A DNA stretch of 64,000 nt, from NCBI GenBank assembly GCA_027924585.1, contig BSBM01000423.1, forward strand, positions 4,191,501 to 4,255,500, written 5' to 3'. Positions 20,730 through 32,245 of the stretch are shown here, piece after piece (position 1 is the stretch's first letter; every line of letters starts with the position of its first letter). The stretch comes from Larix kaempferi. Its lineage: Eukaryota > Streptophyta > Pinopsida > Pinales > Pinaceae. Position numbers and translations under genes: made by a program. The notes under the pieces are model-generated. The model saw only the letters and a program-made list of their open reading frames with translations, was not told where the DNA came from and did not search any database.

Positions 20730-22050
20730 AACAAAATTTAAAAATACATTAAAAAAAAATACTAAATATCTATATACTAACCAAATTTACATTATAATTT
20801 TTTAAAAAAAAACTATAGAAAAACTTAAAAACAATTAAAACATAAATTTAAAAACAATAAAAAAATCTAACTATACAAAATTTTAAAATAAATTAAAAAA
20901 CAAAATAATTAAAAAAAAATTAAACTATAAAAAATTAAACAAACTTTAAACAAAATTTATAAAAAATTAAACAAACTTTAAACAAAAAAAATTAAACAAA
21001 ATTTAAAAAAACATAAACTACACAACAATCAAACAAAATTTAAAAAAAAATAAAACAAAATTTAAAAAAAAAACAAAATTAGAAAAAACTATACAAAAAT
21101 TAAACAAAATTAAAAAAAAAAAAAAAAAATTTAAAAAAACATAAACTATACAACAATTAAACAAAATTAAAAAAAAAATAAAACAAAATTTAAAAAATAA
21201 AACAAAATTAAAAAAAACTATACAAAAATTAAACAAAATTAAAAAAATAAAACAAAATTAAAAAAAACTATACTAAAATTAAACAGAATTTAAAAAAAAA
21301 TAAACAAAATTTAAAAATAAAACAAAATTTAAAAAATAAACAAAATTTAAAAAATAAAAAAAATCAAAACAATGCAATGGGCGGCTCTCGGGGCCCGTCG
21401 ATGCCCGGCATCGAGGGCCGACCCCGAGGGCCACCCATTGGCGCCCGACGGGCGGACGTCCTCCCGCTCGGGCGCCAATGGGCGGCCCTCGATGCCGGGG
21501 GCCCCGAGGGCCGCCCATTGCATTGTTTTGATTTTTTTTATTTTTTAGATTTTGTTTGTTTTTTAAATTTTGTTTTATTTTTTAAATTTTGTTTATTTTT
21601 TTTTAAATTTTTTTTTTTTTTTTTAAATTTTGTTTATTTTTTAAATTTTGTTTATTTTTTAAATTTTGTTTTATTTTTTAAATTTTGTTTTGATTTTTGT
21701 ATAGTTTTTTTTTAATTTTTGTATAGTTTATGTTTTTTATAAATTTTATTTAAAGTTTGTTTAATTTTTTATAAATTTTATTTTGTTTAAAGTTTGTTTA
21801 ATTTTTTATAAATTTTGTTTAAAGTTTGTTTAATTTTGTATAGTTTATTTTTTTTTTAATTATTTTGTTTTTTAATTTATTTTAAAATTTTGCATAGTTT
21901 GATTTTTTATTGTTTTTAAATTTTTGTTTTAATTGCTTTTAAGTTTTTGTATAGTTTTTTTAAAAAATTTTATAATGTTAGTTTGGTTAGTATATAGATA
22001 GATAGTATTTTTTCTTAATGTATTTTTAAATTTTTAATTATAATGTTATC
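20730..22050. repeat. Long A/T-rich palindrome of the foldback element
   Basis: Left arm A-rich (20730-21370) and right arm T-rich (21521-22050), complementary over long stretches; for example the left-arm segment around 20795-20900 reads as the complement of 21880-21985. The apex is a GC-rich inverted repeat (21371-21521) beginning AATGCAATGGGCGG and ending CCGCCCATTGCATT, with its own internal GCCCG/CGGGC symmetry. Frames here are low-complexity artefacts. Confidence 0.85.
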
Positions 22051-22185
22051 TTAGTTTAGTATAGATATATAGTATTTTTTTTTAATGTATTTTTAAATTT
22101 TTAATTATAATGTTATCTTTGTTTAGTTTGTTTTTAATTTTTTTTAAATTTTTAATTATAACATTAGTTTAAATGTTAGTTTAAT

Positions 22186-22455
22186 TTGTTTTTAATTTCT
22201 TTTTTAAAACCCAAAGCTAATATTCGTGGAATAGGGAGCATTCGTGCAAGATGGGAGTGTATTAAACCAAGTCGTAGATCCCGAAGGAATATGACATCTG
22301 AAATGATGGGTATAGATGTAGACTCAGATTGTGCGCCCATTGATAATAGAGAAGAGTATGGGTCATCTACATCTTCATCAAGTCCTTCATCTGCAGAAAA
22401 TGTAGATTCTGATGGGGTGTCAGAATCCATGGATGAATTTGAAGAAACAGTGTAG
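22186..22455 (+). pseudogene. Coding remnant in foldback element, acidic Ser-rich C-terminus
   Basis: 90 codons, ending in a serine and acidic tail (SSTSSSSPSSAENVDSDG, then VSESMDEFEE) after a basic stretch RARWECIKPSRRSRRN. Codon usage and composition differ sharply from the surrounding A/T palindrome, so this may be the 3' end of the original transposase or a captured gene end. The family is not recognised. The last ~97 bp (22411-22507) are tandemly duplicated (22508-22604). Confidence 0.45.
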
Positions 22456-22604
22456 ATACTTTTTATTAGTATGATTTTTGTAATTGAAACTCTAGAGGAG
22501 TTTTTGATGATGGGGTGTCAGAATCCATGGATGAATTTGAAGAAGCAGTTTAGATGCTTTTTACTAGTATGATTTTTGTAATTGAAACTCTAGAGGAGTT
22601 TTTG
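22411..22604 (+). repeat. ~97-bp tandem duplication
   Basis: Two copies of a block starting TGATGGGGTGTCAGAATCCA and ending CTCTAGAGGAGTTTTT, differing at a few positions. It covers the stop codon and 3' flank of the preceding remnant. Confidence 0.85.
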
Positions 22605-23002
22605 AATATTTATATGAACCATTTGTTCTTGTATGGTCTAATATATTATCTCATTATGAATCGCATCATAATTCCTTTGTTTTTATATGGTTATAATGGT
22701 GAAATTATTAGAGAAATTTGTTTTTTTGTTTAATATGCAATTTTCCTGAAAGTTGTAATTTATCTCTTCAAGAAAAAGAAAAAATTCCAATTTAAGGTTG
22801 ATTTTAAAGTTTTGTTAAACAACAATATGGGATGTTTAGGCCATGGCTCTATTTTTTACCCTAAAAAAAAATACGTGTATACTGGCATCAACACTTTTCT
22901 ATTTGGGGGGTGTTTTTGGTGTTTTTTTTGCAAAAATCATCGTTTTTATGGGTAGAGTTCTCGTTCATAGTATATAGTTCTCGTTTCATAGTATAAGTGG
23001 TT

Positions 23003-23550
23003 GGTACCTGAAGGGTATAGTGGATTATGGGCTCAAGTATGAAGCAAATCAAAAGCTTAACCTACAGGGTTATGTTGATTCAGATTGGGCTGGCAGTGCT
23101 GCAGATAGGAAGAGCACATCTAGATGCTGCTTTAGTATGGGATCATGTGTGATCTCTTGGTTTAGCAGGAAGCAGTCCTGCGTAGCACTAAGTACAGTTG
23201 AGGCAAAGTATGTTGCAGCCTGTTTAGCTAGTTGTGAGGTAGTATGGCTACGGAAGCTACTGTCTGAGTTATTTGATCTCCCGTTGGATGCTATTGGTAT
23301 CTTCTGTGATAACCAGAGTTGTGTGAAGCTGTCCGAGAACCCAATGTTTCATGACAGGTCGAAACACATTGAGATCAAATATCACTATATCAGGGATATG
23401 GTGCAAAGAGGAGTCGTGAAGCTCCTGTATGTTGCGATGGACGAGCAGATTGCAGATGTGCTGACGAAGCCACTAGCCAGGGTGAAGTTCGAGTACTTCA
23501 AGGAGAGGCTTGGTGTTCTTCATATTGATGACACTTCGAGGAAGAAGTGA
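23003..23550 (+). pseudogene. Copia C RNase H, second part
   Basis: The frame resumes at GGTACCTGAAGGG immediately after the foldback element and runs open to a TGA at 23548-23550. DSDWAG, STVEAKY (EAEY in copia B) and FCDNQSCVKL carry the RNase H acidic residues; the C-terminus is DVLTKPLARVKFEYFKERLGV. About 175 codons are free of stops. It is interrupted only by the insertion, which agrees with a young foldback insertion. Confidence 0.88.
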
Positions 23551-23639
23551 TGAACACATTTGCTGAAGCCATTCCAAGCATGTTGGAAGGGGGATCCTTC
23601 ACATGGCTGTGGATGTAAGTACTGGATGATGTTCTGGTT

Positions 23640-24060
23640 TCTCTTGGATATGATCAGTTGGATCGTTATATGTATATATGTATGCATCATGTTGGATGCT
23701 AGATATGATCAGTTGGATCATTTATATGTATGTATGCATCATGTTGGATGCTGGATATGATCGGTTGGATCATGTGTATGTATTTTGTATACGCATCATG
23801 TTGGATGCTGGATATGATCAGTTGGATCATTTATGTATGTACGCATCATGTTGGATGCTGATGGATACATTGTGTGGATCATGTATCTTTGTATGATCAA
23901 GTAGATCATGTATGTTGATGGATACATTGTGTGGATCATGTATCATTGTATGATCAGGTAGATGATATATGTTGATGGATACATTGTGTGGATCATGTAT
24001 CTATGTAGATACTTGGTGTGCATTAGATGGATGCATTGTATGATCGTGGATGACGAGCTT
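23640..24060 (+). repeat. Copia C 3' tandem array 1
   Basis: Units of CATCATGTTGGATGCTGGAT-ATGATCAGTTGGATCATTTATATGTATGTA (~58 bp), followed by shorter GATGGATACATTGTGTGGATCATGTAT units. It is orthologous to 8170-8790 of copia B but with other copy numbers. Confidence 0.8.
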
Positions 24061-24189
24061 CTCCAGATGACATGCAGCAGGATGTTGTAGTGATGATGAT
24101 CAGGATGATCATGTGTACATCAGGATGATGTATGATGAGTATCAGATGATACTTTGTGGCCGTGGATCAGGTTGTGCAGGTAAGCATGT

Positions 24190-24830
24190 AATTTGTGCCC
24201 TGGGAGATTTGCATATGGTCTTTCGAGGTTTTTCCTATTGCATGTAATTCGGTGCCCTAGGACATCTGGCAAATGCTATTTCGAGGTTTTGCTTTGGGAG
24301 GACATATAATTTGTGCCCTGGGAGATCTGCAGATAGTCTTTCAAGGTTTTTCCTATGGCATGTAATTCGGTTCCCTGGGATATCTGGCAGATGCTCTTGC
24401 GAGGTTTTGTCCTATGGCATGTAATTTGCTCCTAGGAGATTTGGACAGGATGAAAAAGGCCGCAAATGCTTCAGCCAGGTTTTTCCATGACCACATGTAA
24501 TTTGCTCCTGGGAGATCCGGACATGATGAAAAAGGCCTCAGATGCTTCAGCCAGTTTTTGTGGTGGACCACATGTAATGTGCTTCTGGGAGATACGACAG
24601 GTAGAGCCATGTGCTTGTAACCGCTTGGGATGCTTCAGCCAGGTTTTGTGGTTAGATCACATGTAATGTGTTCCTGGGAGATTCGACAGGTAGAGCCGCG
24701 TGCTCGTAACAGCCTGGGATGCTTCAGCCAGGTTTTGTGATGGGTCACATGTAATGTGCTCCTGGGAGATCCTACAGGTAGAGCTATGTGCTCGTAATAG
24801 CCTGGGATGCTGTAGCCAGGTTTTGTGATG
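24190..24830 (+). repeat. Copia C 3' tandem array 2
   Basis: Units containing TGTAATTTG..CCTGGGAGAT and, in the later copies, GATGCTTCAGCCAGGTTTTGTG with a period near 80-90 bp. It matches the copia B array 8870-9480; the later units have drifted (TTCAGCCAGG in place of CTCTTTCGAGG). Confidence 0.78.
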
Positions 24831-25063
24831 CACGTAATAAGTCCTGAGGATTCCACAGTATGGCCAGTGATGATGAAGACCTGCAGGAGGTGGGCCTACA
24901 TCTAGTATGAAAAAGGACTGGCTCTGTAGAACTTCCTATGAGGAGTAGAGTCAAAGATTGGTTGAGATAGCAGCAGCAGTGACGATGATGATGACGATGA
25001 TCCCGAGAAGAAGACTTGTCTAGCATATCTGTGTCGAGAAATACCTTCCTAGTTAAGAGGGAG

Positions 25064-25662
25064 TGTTGATGTATATGTAACTTCGGAATGTATTTCATCT
25101 ATGTATTGTATATATACTAATTGTACCCTTATAAGAGATGTGTTATTCCTCTATAAGGAAGTGTCGTCATGTGGATTGACAAGTGTGGCAAGTGTGTGTA
25201 CTTGCTGATGGGTTATTAGACCACCATGTGGGGTCGACCCTGAATTATATATAATATAATGTGGATGTATCTAGATAGACAAGTCGGCCCCATAAGGTCA
25301 CTGGGCAAAAAGGTAAGTATAAATAGAGATCGGAGATCTCTATTTTGATCACTTGGAAAAGTAACTCACTCTCACTTGAAAAGTGGCGCACTAGTGAGGA
25401 GGAGGATCATCTGCTATCAGGAGACTAACTCAGTGTTATTTGGTTGTACTTTGGTTGAGTCATTGCTCTCTCTATCTCCGAGGAAGTTGTGGGGTTTTTT
25501 CACCTTAGGGTTTTCCCCACGGAAACTCTGTGTCTCTTGTCTTTATGCTTTTGATTCTTGTGATGCTTGTCATATTGTGATTGTGATGCATTGATATACT
25601 GTATATGTTATTCTCTCATCAAATATCTTAGAGTATTGTGAATTAATGCTAAAAATTTAACA
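25064..25662 (+). repeat. 3' LTR of copia C
   Basis: 599 bp, preceded by the polypurine tract GTTAAGAGGGAG (25052-25063) and followed by the TSD ATGAT. Very similar to 15452-16053, so the insertion is comparatively recent. Confidence 0.93.
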
Positions 25663-26562
25663 ATGATGATGATGATAATAAAGAAAAAAAAAACTCAAAT
25701 ATCATGCCAACAAAGCAAGCCTTCTAGAAACGTAAGAGACAATTATTGAAGATGTAAATACAGTTTTACATGATAATGTTGATGAAGTGGAAATTGAAAA
25801 TAGAGTACAAGAAAAACAAATTGAAGTTGAATTGACCATTGTTGAAGATGTAAATAGTGATTTACATACTAATGTTGATGAAGTCAACATTGACGATCAA
25901 GTTCAAGATCCAGAAATTGGATGAGGTATGTATATATCATGTATTTTCTAAATTCATTTTTTATAATGAATTGTATGTTTGGATACATGTTAAATTAAAT
26001 TTAACTTGATGTATAGGTACTTTCACCATTGATGATGAAATGTTAGAAAACGTTGACTGCAACAAATATGACAAAAAAATACCCATGCATGCTACACAAT
26101 ATCGTACTAAATTTTTTTATGTTGATGTTCTGAAGAATTATTCAATAACAGGGCAAGCACAAATTTTGAGATGTTTAATAGTGACCAAGAAGTTAGAAGA
26201 TGCTACATCATTATTGGGTATTCACAAGGCGACCAAAGAGTCGAAATTGAAACATAATGTGATAGAAAATATAGGTGTTGCAATAAAAAAATTTGGAAAA
26301 TCCAAGAAGAAAGATATTAGTGTTGTACGTAGAGCAATTCATACAGCAATTGTTTCAGATAGTACTAAACGAAAACGTTTGACAACAAAACTAGCAAAAG
26401 CAGTTGGAACCTCAAGAAAGACATTATACACACATAGAAAATTCAGAATTCAAATAGATGAAAATGATGAACTTGCTTGTTGGGCAATTATTTGTAGACA
26501 ACCTTACAAAGACAGAATGGGAGCAGGTGTTAAAGATATTGTACGGAAATATTGGTTGACAC

Positions 26563-26849
26563 CAGGGTATTTTATAAGGGATATAAAAATATACTTAAGT
26601 ATAGTATTCTAGGTGATTATTTTGGAATGAAAAAAACATATATATAGATTAGTAGGCGAATATTAAATATGAAACATACATATTACTACCAAAACAAGTA
26701 AATTTTGGCGATTATTATGATAAAAAACATATTTTATGTAAATATAGGCGATATTAGAGACTAAAAATGACCAAATAGCGAATTTATTTTTTGAAAAAAA
26801 AACCCAAAAATAGCCAATTGGCTAAATTTTACCCCTAAAAATTTCCCTG
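26563..26849. mobile_element. hAT-type MITE in the DT transposase
   Basis: 287 bp. The ends are imperfect inverted repeats starting CAGGG (CAGGGTATTTTATAAGGG, and CAGGGAAATTTTTAGGGG from the other side). Flanking 8-bp TSD GTTGACAC (26555-26562 and 26850-26857). CAGGG termini with 8-bp TSDs are characteristic of hAT. It has no coding capacity. Removing it restores the transposase frame (RKYWLT then HARVSP). Confidence 0.92.
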
Positions 26850-29013
26850 GTTGACACATGCTCGAGTTTCACCAAATTCAAGGGATGTGATATGACAAAG
26901 AGTATCACGAGGGGTATATGAAAGCAATCCAAAACATATAATGGATATGACACAAGTACATATGTTCAATAAATTTAAGGAAGGTCATCGTGTAATTAAT
27001 GTGTCAATAACTACATTTGTGCAACAAAAACCATGGTATGTTAGACCTATTACTATACATGACACATGTTGTTGTCATTATCATGTGCAAGTTCAATTAT
27101 ATTACGACACGTTTCTTGAATTTGGTAAAATGTTTTGGATGAATTCACCACCTCTGCCCACAGTACGTGAATTCATATCTCAAACTCTATGTGAGAGAGA
27201 TCACGATGAAGTATTTTATAATAAGAAATGTGTCAATGGAAAACATTGTCATCGTTGTGGAAATCTGGTCTTATTCCACAATAAATATCTTATTGATAAT
27301 GATCACTCACTGTCAAATGTAACCGTTGATTGTAGAAGATATGAATACAATGGTTATGCTACAAGTTCTAGTGATGCACATTCCAAAAGAATTAATTTGC
27401 GAGAGGATAAAATATGTGTGACATATTTTCTCAAGAAATTTGAAAGTGAAATTTATAAATACACCAAGCATTCAAATAGAGCACAATGGAAAGACCTTCA
27501 ATTCAAACAGTCGTGAAATTTTTCCACAAGGAACAATTTTGTCAGTGGTTGATTTTGCAGAAAACTACACATTTGCTGCACAAAAAGAGATACAGAGTGA
27601 ATACTATCATTCTGACCAAGTTTTGATATTTGTCTATGTTTTATATAGACATTCTCAACAGGATGTTGATGGCATTGAAAGAACGTGACAATCGAGATGT
27701 GATTAAAGGATATCTCTTTTATATTAGCTATGATCGTACACACGATACACATTTTGTTTAGCATTGTATTGAAAGTATTTTCTACGATTCACTAAAAGGA
27801 CGTGACATTAAATTCAATGAACATTGGATATGGTCGGATGGATGTGTGGGAAAATTTAAATATTCGCGATCATTTAATTGATTATGTCAACTTCATAAAG
27901 CATTGAACATTAAACATCTCTCGAATTTCTTTGAAACAGGACATGGAAAAGGTGAACATGATGGTGCAGGAGCATGCGTAAAAAGAGCACTTCGAAGATG
28001 GAAAATGAACCATTTTTCTGCATGATTTCATTCAGCTGCAGAGGTCGTCCAATGGTGTAAATCATATCTAAGCCATGATTATAATCAATAATCAAAAGAT
28101 GTGCGCAAGTATGTATAAGATTTTTTTAATTTATATTAATTGTCAATTTAAAAAAATGTACACTAACATCAAAAGTTGTCATTTGTGTAGGTTTTTTTGG
28201 CTTGTTGGGGTCCAAGATATAAATAGATCAATACCATACGACACTAGCACCATACATGGGACTAGAGATTTTCACTCTATTCAAACAAAATCCTTCCAAA
28301 ACGTGTATGCATTTGATAGTAGAAAGCAATCATGCTTTTGTCATATTTGCACTGAAAATGTTGAATCTATAGAAGTTTGTGAAAACATAACGAACAACTA
28401 CGTACAACATTGGAAATACACAGAGATTAATCCTAAAGGGAAAATGCCACTAGCAAGCATAGAAGAATTAGAATCAGAAGAAATAGTAATATCATCTGAT
28501 GGCAACATAATTTTAGATTTTGTTAGAGAAGGTAATGATCTTACAACTGTTTTTTCGATTATTCATTCTTGTCCATCACCTTATACATGTATATTAGTCA
28601 ATTTAATTGATTACAAAACCCTAACGCCAATTGTAATTTGCATAGGGGATGTTTTTGCTGTGATTGTACCTATAGACAACAACAAAAATGTGAAGTATTA
28701 TTTGATGCGATGCACTGAATGAAAGATGAAGTTATTGGAGGACTACAATGACAACGGATATACATACGAGAGAGGATCCATCATTTTAAAGGGCTATTTT
28801 TTTCAGCAGACCCATATGACTAAAAATTATGTCTACTTTCAGGATTATGAACCTGATGTCGTATGTTGTCAATATAGTCATTTAGTATGTGCATCTCGAA
28901 TAAAATTGGTACAAGTTCCATCGAAAAAACAATTAAAAACTAAAAAGGGGAAATTGTCCAAATATGACCATGAACGAATAATTGAGGAAGACATCCCATT
29001 GCGATGTTTTTAA

Positions 29014-29860
29014 CTATATATCAAAAATTAATCGATCAATGTTTTTGTCCATGTCCATGTCAAATGTTGTGTACAATATATTTTTTTCTTTCAACTATGT
29101 CTATGATCTTGAATGGGAACTAGAATAAGAGTTTAAATGATCATATTTTAGTATGCTGAAATGAATTCAAAAATTATTTGGTAATGAAAACTTTAATTTG
29201 TGTAATTTCGTCTTAAATTCTATGTACAGTACTTTATTCGGGCCCCCATATGTCTATTAGACCACTTAAGGGATGAGATAACTGATGTGGTTGTCCCCAA
29301 ACTCTGCCCCGAATCTTTACTTTTAACTGAAGTGTGTAAATGGAGAATCATCGAGAAACCTGGTAAATTTCATCTGATCCATTTCATGCTTCTCTAATAT
29401 ACTTAATAAATGGGAAATTATTATTCTTCATCCATAAGATGGGTTGATCCATTACTAGTTTTATGGTGGACTAAATATCACTTGTGTTAGTTCACATAAC
29501 TGAATCATGGAAAATAGAGATAACGATCATTTGATTTTTAATCACAAGCAAGGATTCCAGGATTTTGAAGTTTATGCTAAATTAGAGCAATAATTATTTA
29601 CAACAAATCGATGAAAATTCATCAAATTGTTCTCTAAAATCATTGCTCTAATCTAGCATGAGCTTCACAATCCTGTAATCTTTACTTATGATTAAAAAAC
29701 AAAAAATCGTTGAATCCCCATTTCCCATGATTTTAGCTGCATAAAATGTACCTGAACATTTAAAATAAGAATCATTAGTTAAAATTTGAAAATATGAATC
29801 ATTTATACAAATTTCAATTTATCATTTATATGAAATTCAATTTTTATGTTGAAACCAAGA
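29014..29860. other. DT intergenic region between the convergent genes, part 1
   Basis: Downstream of the transposase stop. AT-rich; a ~55-bp imperfect inverted repeat is visible (AATCACAAGCAAGGATTCCAGG, ~29538, against CCTGTAATCTTTACTTATGATT, ~29674), with TTAGAGCAAT / ATTGCTCTAA nearer the centre. No gene seen. Confidence 0.5.
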
Positions 29861-29869
29861 TTCTATATA

Positions 29870-30690
29870 TCAAATAAACATTCTTTCTTAACATTTCTAT
29901 TTGCACCTATCAAAACTTCTTAACATTCATTCTTAACATATATTCCTAACATTCCTATCAAAACTTCTTAACATTCCTATCAAAATTTGAACGTAAAATT
30001 CATTTTTAAACTTCCTAACATTCATATTTCTATCAAAATTTCCTAACATTCCTAAACTTCCTAACATTCAAAGCTTCTAAGATTCCTAACATTCATTCTT
30101 AAAATTCCTATAAAAAACTTAGATTGCAAATTCCTAAACATTAGATTGCATCTATCAAGACTTAGTAACATTCTTAAACTTCCTAACATTCCTATTTATA
30201 CCAAAACTTCCTAACATTCCTATTTCTATAGGACTTCCTAACATTCATTCATTCTTAACAAGTCCTAACAGTTTTAACATTCACTTCCTAAAAATATTCC
30301 TAGCATTCATTCTTAACATTTTAGAAAACTTCCTAACATTTATTCTTAACATTTTAAACATTCTTGACCCTCAACATTCATTTTTAACATTCTTAACATT
30401 CCTTAATCACTTTAGATTACACCTATCAACACTTCTTAACATTCATTCTTAACATTCAACACTTCCTAACATTCATTCTTAACATTCAACACTTCCTAAC
30501 ATTCATTCTTATCATTCCTAACTTTAGATTTTGCACCTAGATCAGAACTTCCTAACATTCATTGTTAGGATTCAACACTTTCCTAACATTCATTCTTACC
30601 ATAACATTCATTTTTAACATTTTTTAACTTTAGATTGCACCTATCAAAACTTCCAAACATCCATTTTTAACATTCCTAGCATTCCTATCA
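29870..30690. repeat. CTAACATTC-type minisatellite
   Basis: About 800 bp dominated by irregular repeats of TTCCTAACATTC, TTCTTAACATTC and CTATCAAAACTT. Period lengths vary from ~12 to ~30 bp. Near 30455-30510 the unit TTCATTCTTAACATTCAACAC is regular. It is located between the two convergent DT genes. Confidence 0.8.
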
Positions 30691-31853
30691 TTAAAATTCT
30701 TATAAATTTTACATCTACATACATACATAAATTTAATAATTTACGTACATTCATAAACATATTCTAAGCATTTATCACACAAAATATGCTAAATAATTAA
30801 CAAAAAAATAGATCATTTAAAGCAAGTACAAAATATGTAAGTTCAATGTACATGTATATAATCCTAAAAAAAAAAACTCATGAACATGTGAGTTCAATGT
30901 ACATATACATATAATTCAAAAATAAATCTCCTCGATGTCCAAAACAACTACAATCTATATATCAACCAAAAAAAAAAGTCCACCACTATCCTCTACTAGG
31001 GCCTTCCACTGGACTCAACCCATCCTGCAACATGTATAAAAGCAGATTATGAATATCATAAATTTTTTAAACTAAATTCAAGAAATTAAAATATTAAGCT
31101 TATATATAAAAGAACAATTCAGTTATTAACAAAATTACATCAAATTCTCCAAATGCATGTCTGCCACTTTCCTACACTGGAGTCTTCCCTTTGCCTCCAA
31201 AAGATTGAAGAGACCCAAGTTGCAACATGTATAAAATCAATTTATTAATCTTTTAGATTACTTAAACAAATTTAAACTAAATCCAAAAAAATTAAAATAT
31301 TAAAATTATATCAGAAATCAATTCAAGTGTGAACGAAATTACCTCTGTGCCAATATCCGCATTCAGCAAAGAACCTATATCTCCCCCCTAAAATTTAAAT
31401 TGTATTAATAAATAAAACATAGTGCAAACAAAAGAAAATTAAGCAATTAACTTAAAACTGAAACAAAAAAATCAAAATTATTAGCTCACAAGAGATGGTA
31501 ATTCATTTAAAAAGTTCGTATCTAAAGAAACCTGCAAGGATAAGTCAAATTAACAATAAGATGCATAGTTAAATTAAAATTCAAAAAAAGATAATATATC
31601 AAGTTCAAACATAATTATAAGTTTATGTAAATAATAAATATACCTCTCCAATATGCTCTACATTTTCACTAGTGGAGAGTCGAAAAGAATGTTCATTCAT
31701 CATTTTGAAAAACTGTAACCATTAAACATTTACATAATGTACTTATTACTATACATAGAAAAAAACATAATATCATTCATATAATGTAACAAAACGTTCA
31801 ATTCAAAATGAATAAAAGATTAAATAGATCAAGTCATATCATAATCAACAAAC

Positions 31854-32245
31854 CTCTCCTAAACTCGATATGTCATTGGATATAACATCTGACGCTATGT
31901 CACGACAAACCTTGGTATAAGCCATGATATCTTCAATAATCATTCCATCTACCTCATCATTCATTTTGTAAACAAACTTTTGACAAACAGTGGCACGAGC
32001 CCTCTCTCGAACCAATCCCACATCTACTGCAACTAATGCTGATGATAAACCATCGCCAACAAAATCCCTTGCAGTTGTCCCATGTTGGGATGTGGGCTCC
32101 ATCTCTGATCTTAATGCCATATGCCTGGGTAGGCGAGATATCTGGGGTGGAGGTCGAAGAGTTGTAAGGTCTCTAAGAGCACATTTTCGATCCTTTCCAA
32201 CTCCATAAAATTCAAAATGAATATCAGTATAGTCTGGCTTCATTC
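31854..32245 (-). pseudogene. Largest open exon of the DT second gene
   Basis: 131 codons without a stop on the minus strand, from GMKPDYTDIHFEFYGVGKDR through PPPQISRLPRHMALRSEME to NDEVDGMIIEDIMAYTKV. The 3' splice site is TTTTTTTAG and the 5' splice site is GAG/GTTTGT. It is the exon best suited for database comparison. Confidence 0.6.

Larger units (their letters stand above)
19788..23002. mobile_element. Foldback-type DNA transposon with 1.3-kb internal palindrome
   Basis: The ends are inverted copies of AACCACTTATACTATGAAAC continuing GAGAACT, with weaker inverted similarity further in (TGATGCCAGTAT..CACAC, ~19888 and ~22880). The target site GGTA is duplicated (19784-19787 and 23003-23006), and the copia C RNase H frame resumes exactly beyond it. 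The centre is a huge palindrome (arms ~20730-21445 and 21447-22050) of A- or T-rich sequence around a GC-rich core. A 4-bp TSD and a long palindrome do not fit hAT, Mutator or Tc1; Sola- or Ginger-like groups also make 4-bp TSDs, but no transposase is left to decide. Confidence 0.85.
15452..25662 (+). mobile_element. Copia C, Ty1/copia element inside the DT transposase gene
   Basis: LTRs at 15452-16053 and 25064-25662; TSD ATGAT at 15447-15451 and 25663-25667. It is inserted in a run of Asp codons in the first transposase exon. Gag, protease and the first part of integrase are preserved; the integrase end and most of RT are deleted; RNase H is split by the foldback element (19788-23002). It is closely related to copia B in LTR, RNase H, 3' arrays and polypurine tract, but has kept gag. 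Confidence 0.93.
15401..29013 (+). pseudogene. DT transposase, DDE type with Cys-rich and BAH-like regions (broken)
   Basis: Reconstructed segments: 15401-15451, 25668-25925, 26017-26554, 26858-28108 and 28191-29013. The gaps are copia C, GT...AG introns at 25926-26016 and 28109-28190, and an hAT-type MITE. Exon 1 starts MDRKRNRKRK and is highly charged. The core shows VVDFAENYTF (Asp codon 27551), WSDGCVGKF (Asp codon 27837) and FFETGHGKGEHDGAGACVKR (27927-27986), a D-D-E layout. Cys/His clusters (KHCHRCGN, CFCHIC) may bind zinc. The end (GDVFAVIVPIDNN ... CASRIKLVQV) looks BAH-like. I know similar D/SDG/HGKG...DG.G..VKR proteins from animal repeats but cannot name the superfamily with certainty. 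About seven stops and two frameshifts inactivate it. Confidence 0.7.

Noticed and set aside
21018-21715. Phe-rich frames and a Gly/Pro/Arg-rich stretch in the foldback element
   Set aside because: Low-complexity translation of the A/T palindrome and its GC apex, mirrored on both strands.
19788-23002. Foldback element as CACTA (termini contain CACTT)
   Set aside because: The inverted termini extend three bases further out (AAC), and the duplicated target is GGTA (4 bp), not the 3-bp TSD of CACTA elements.
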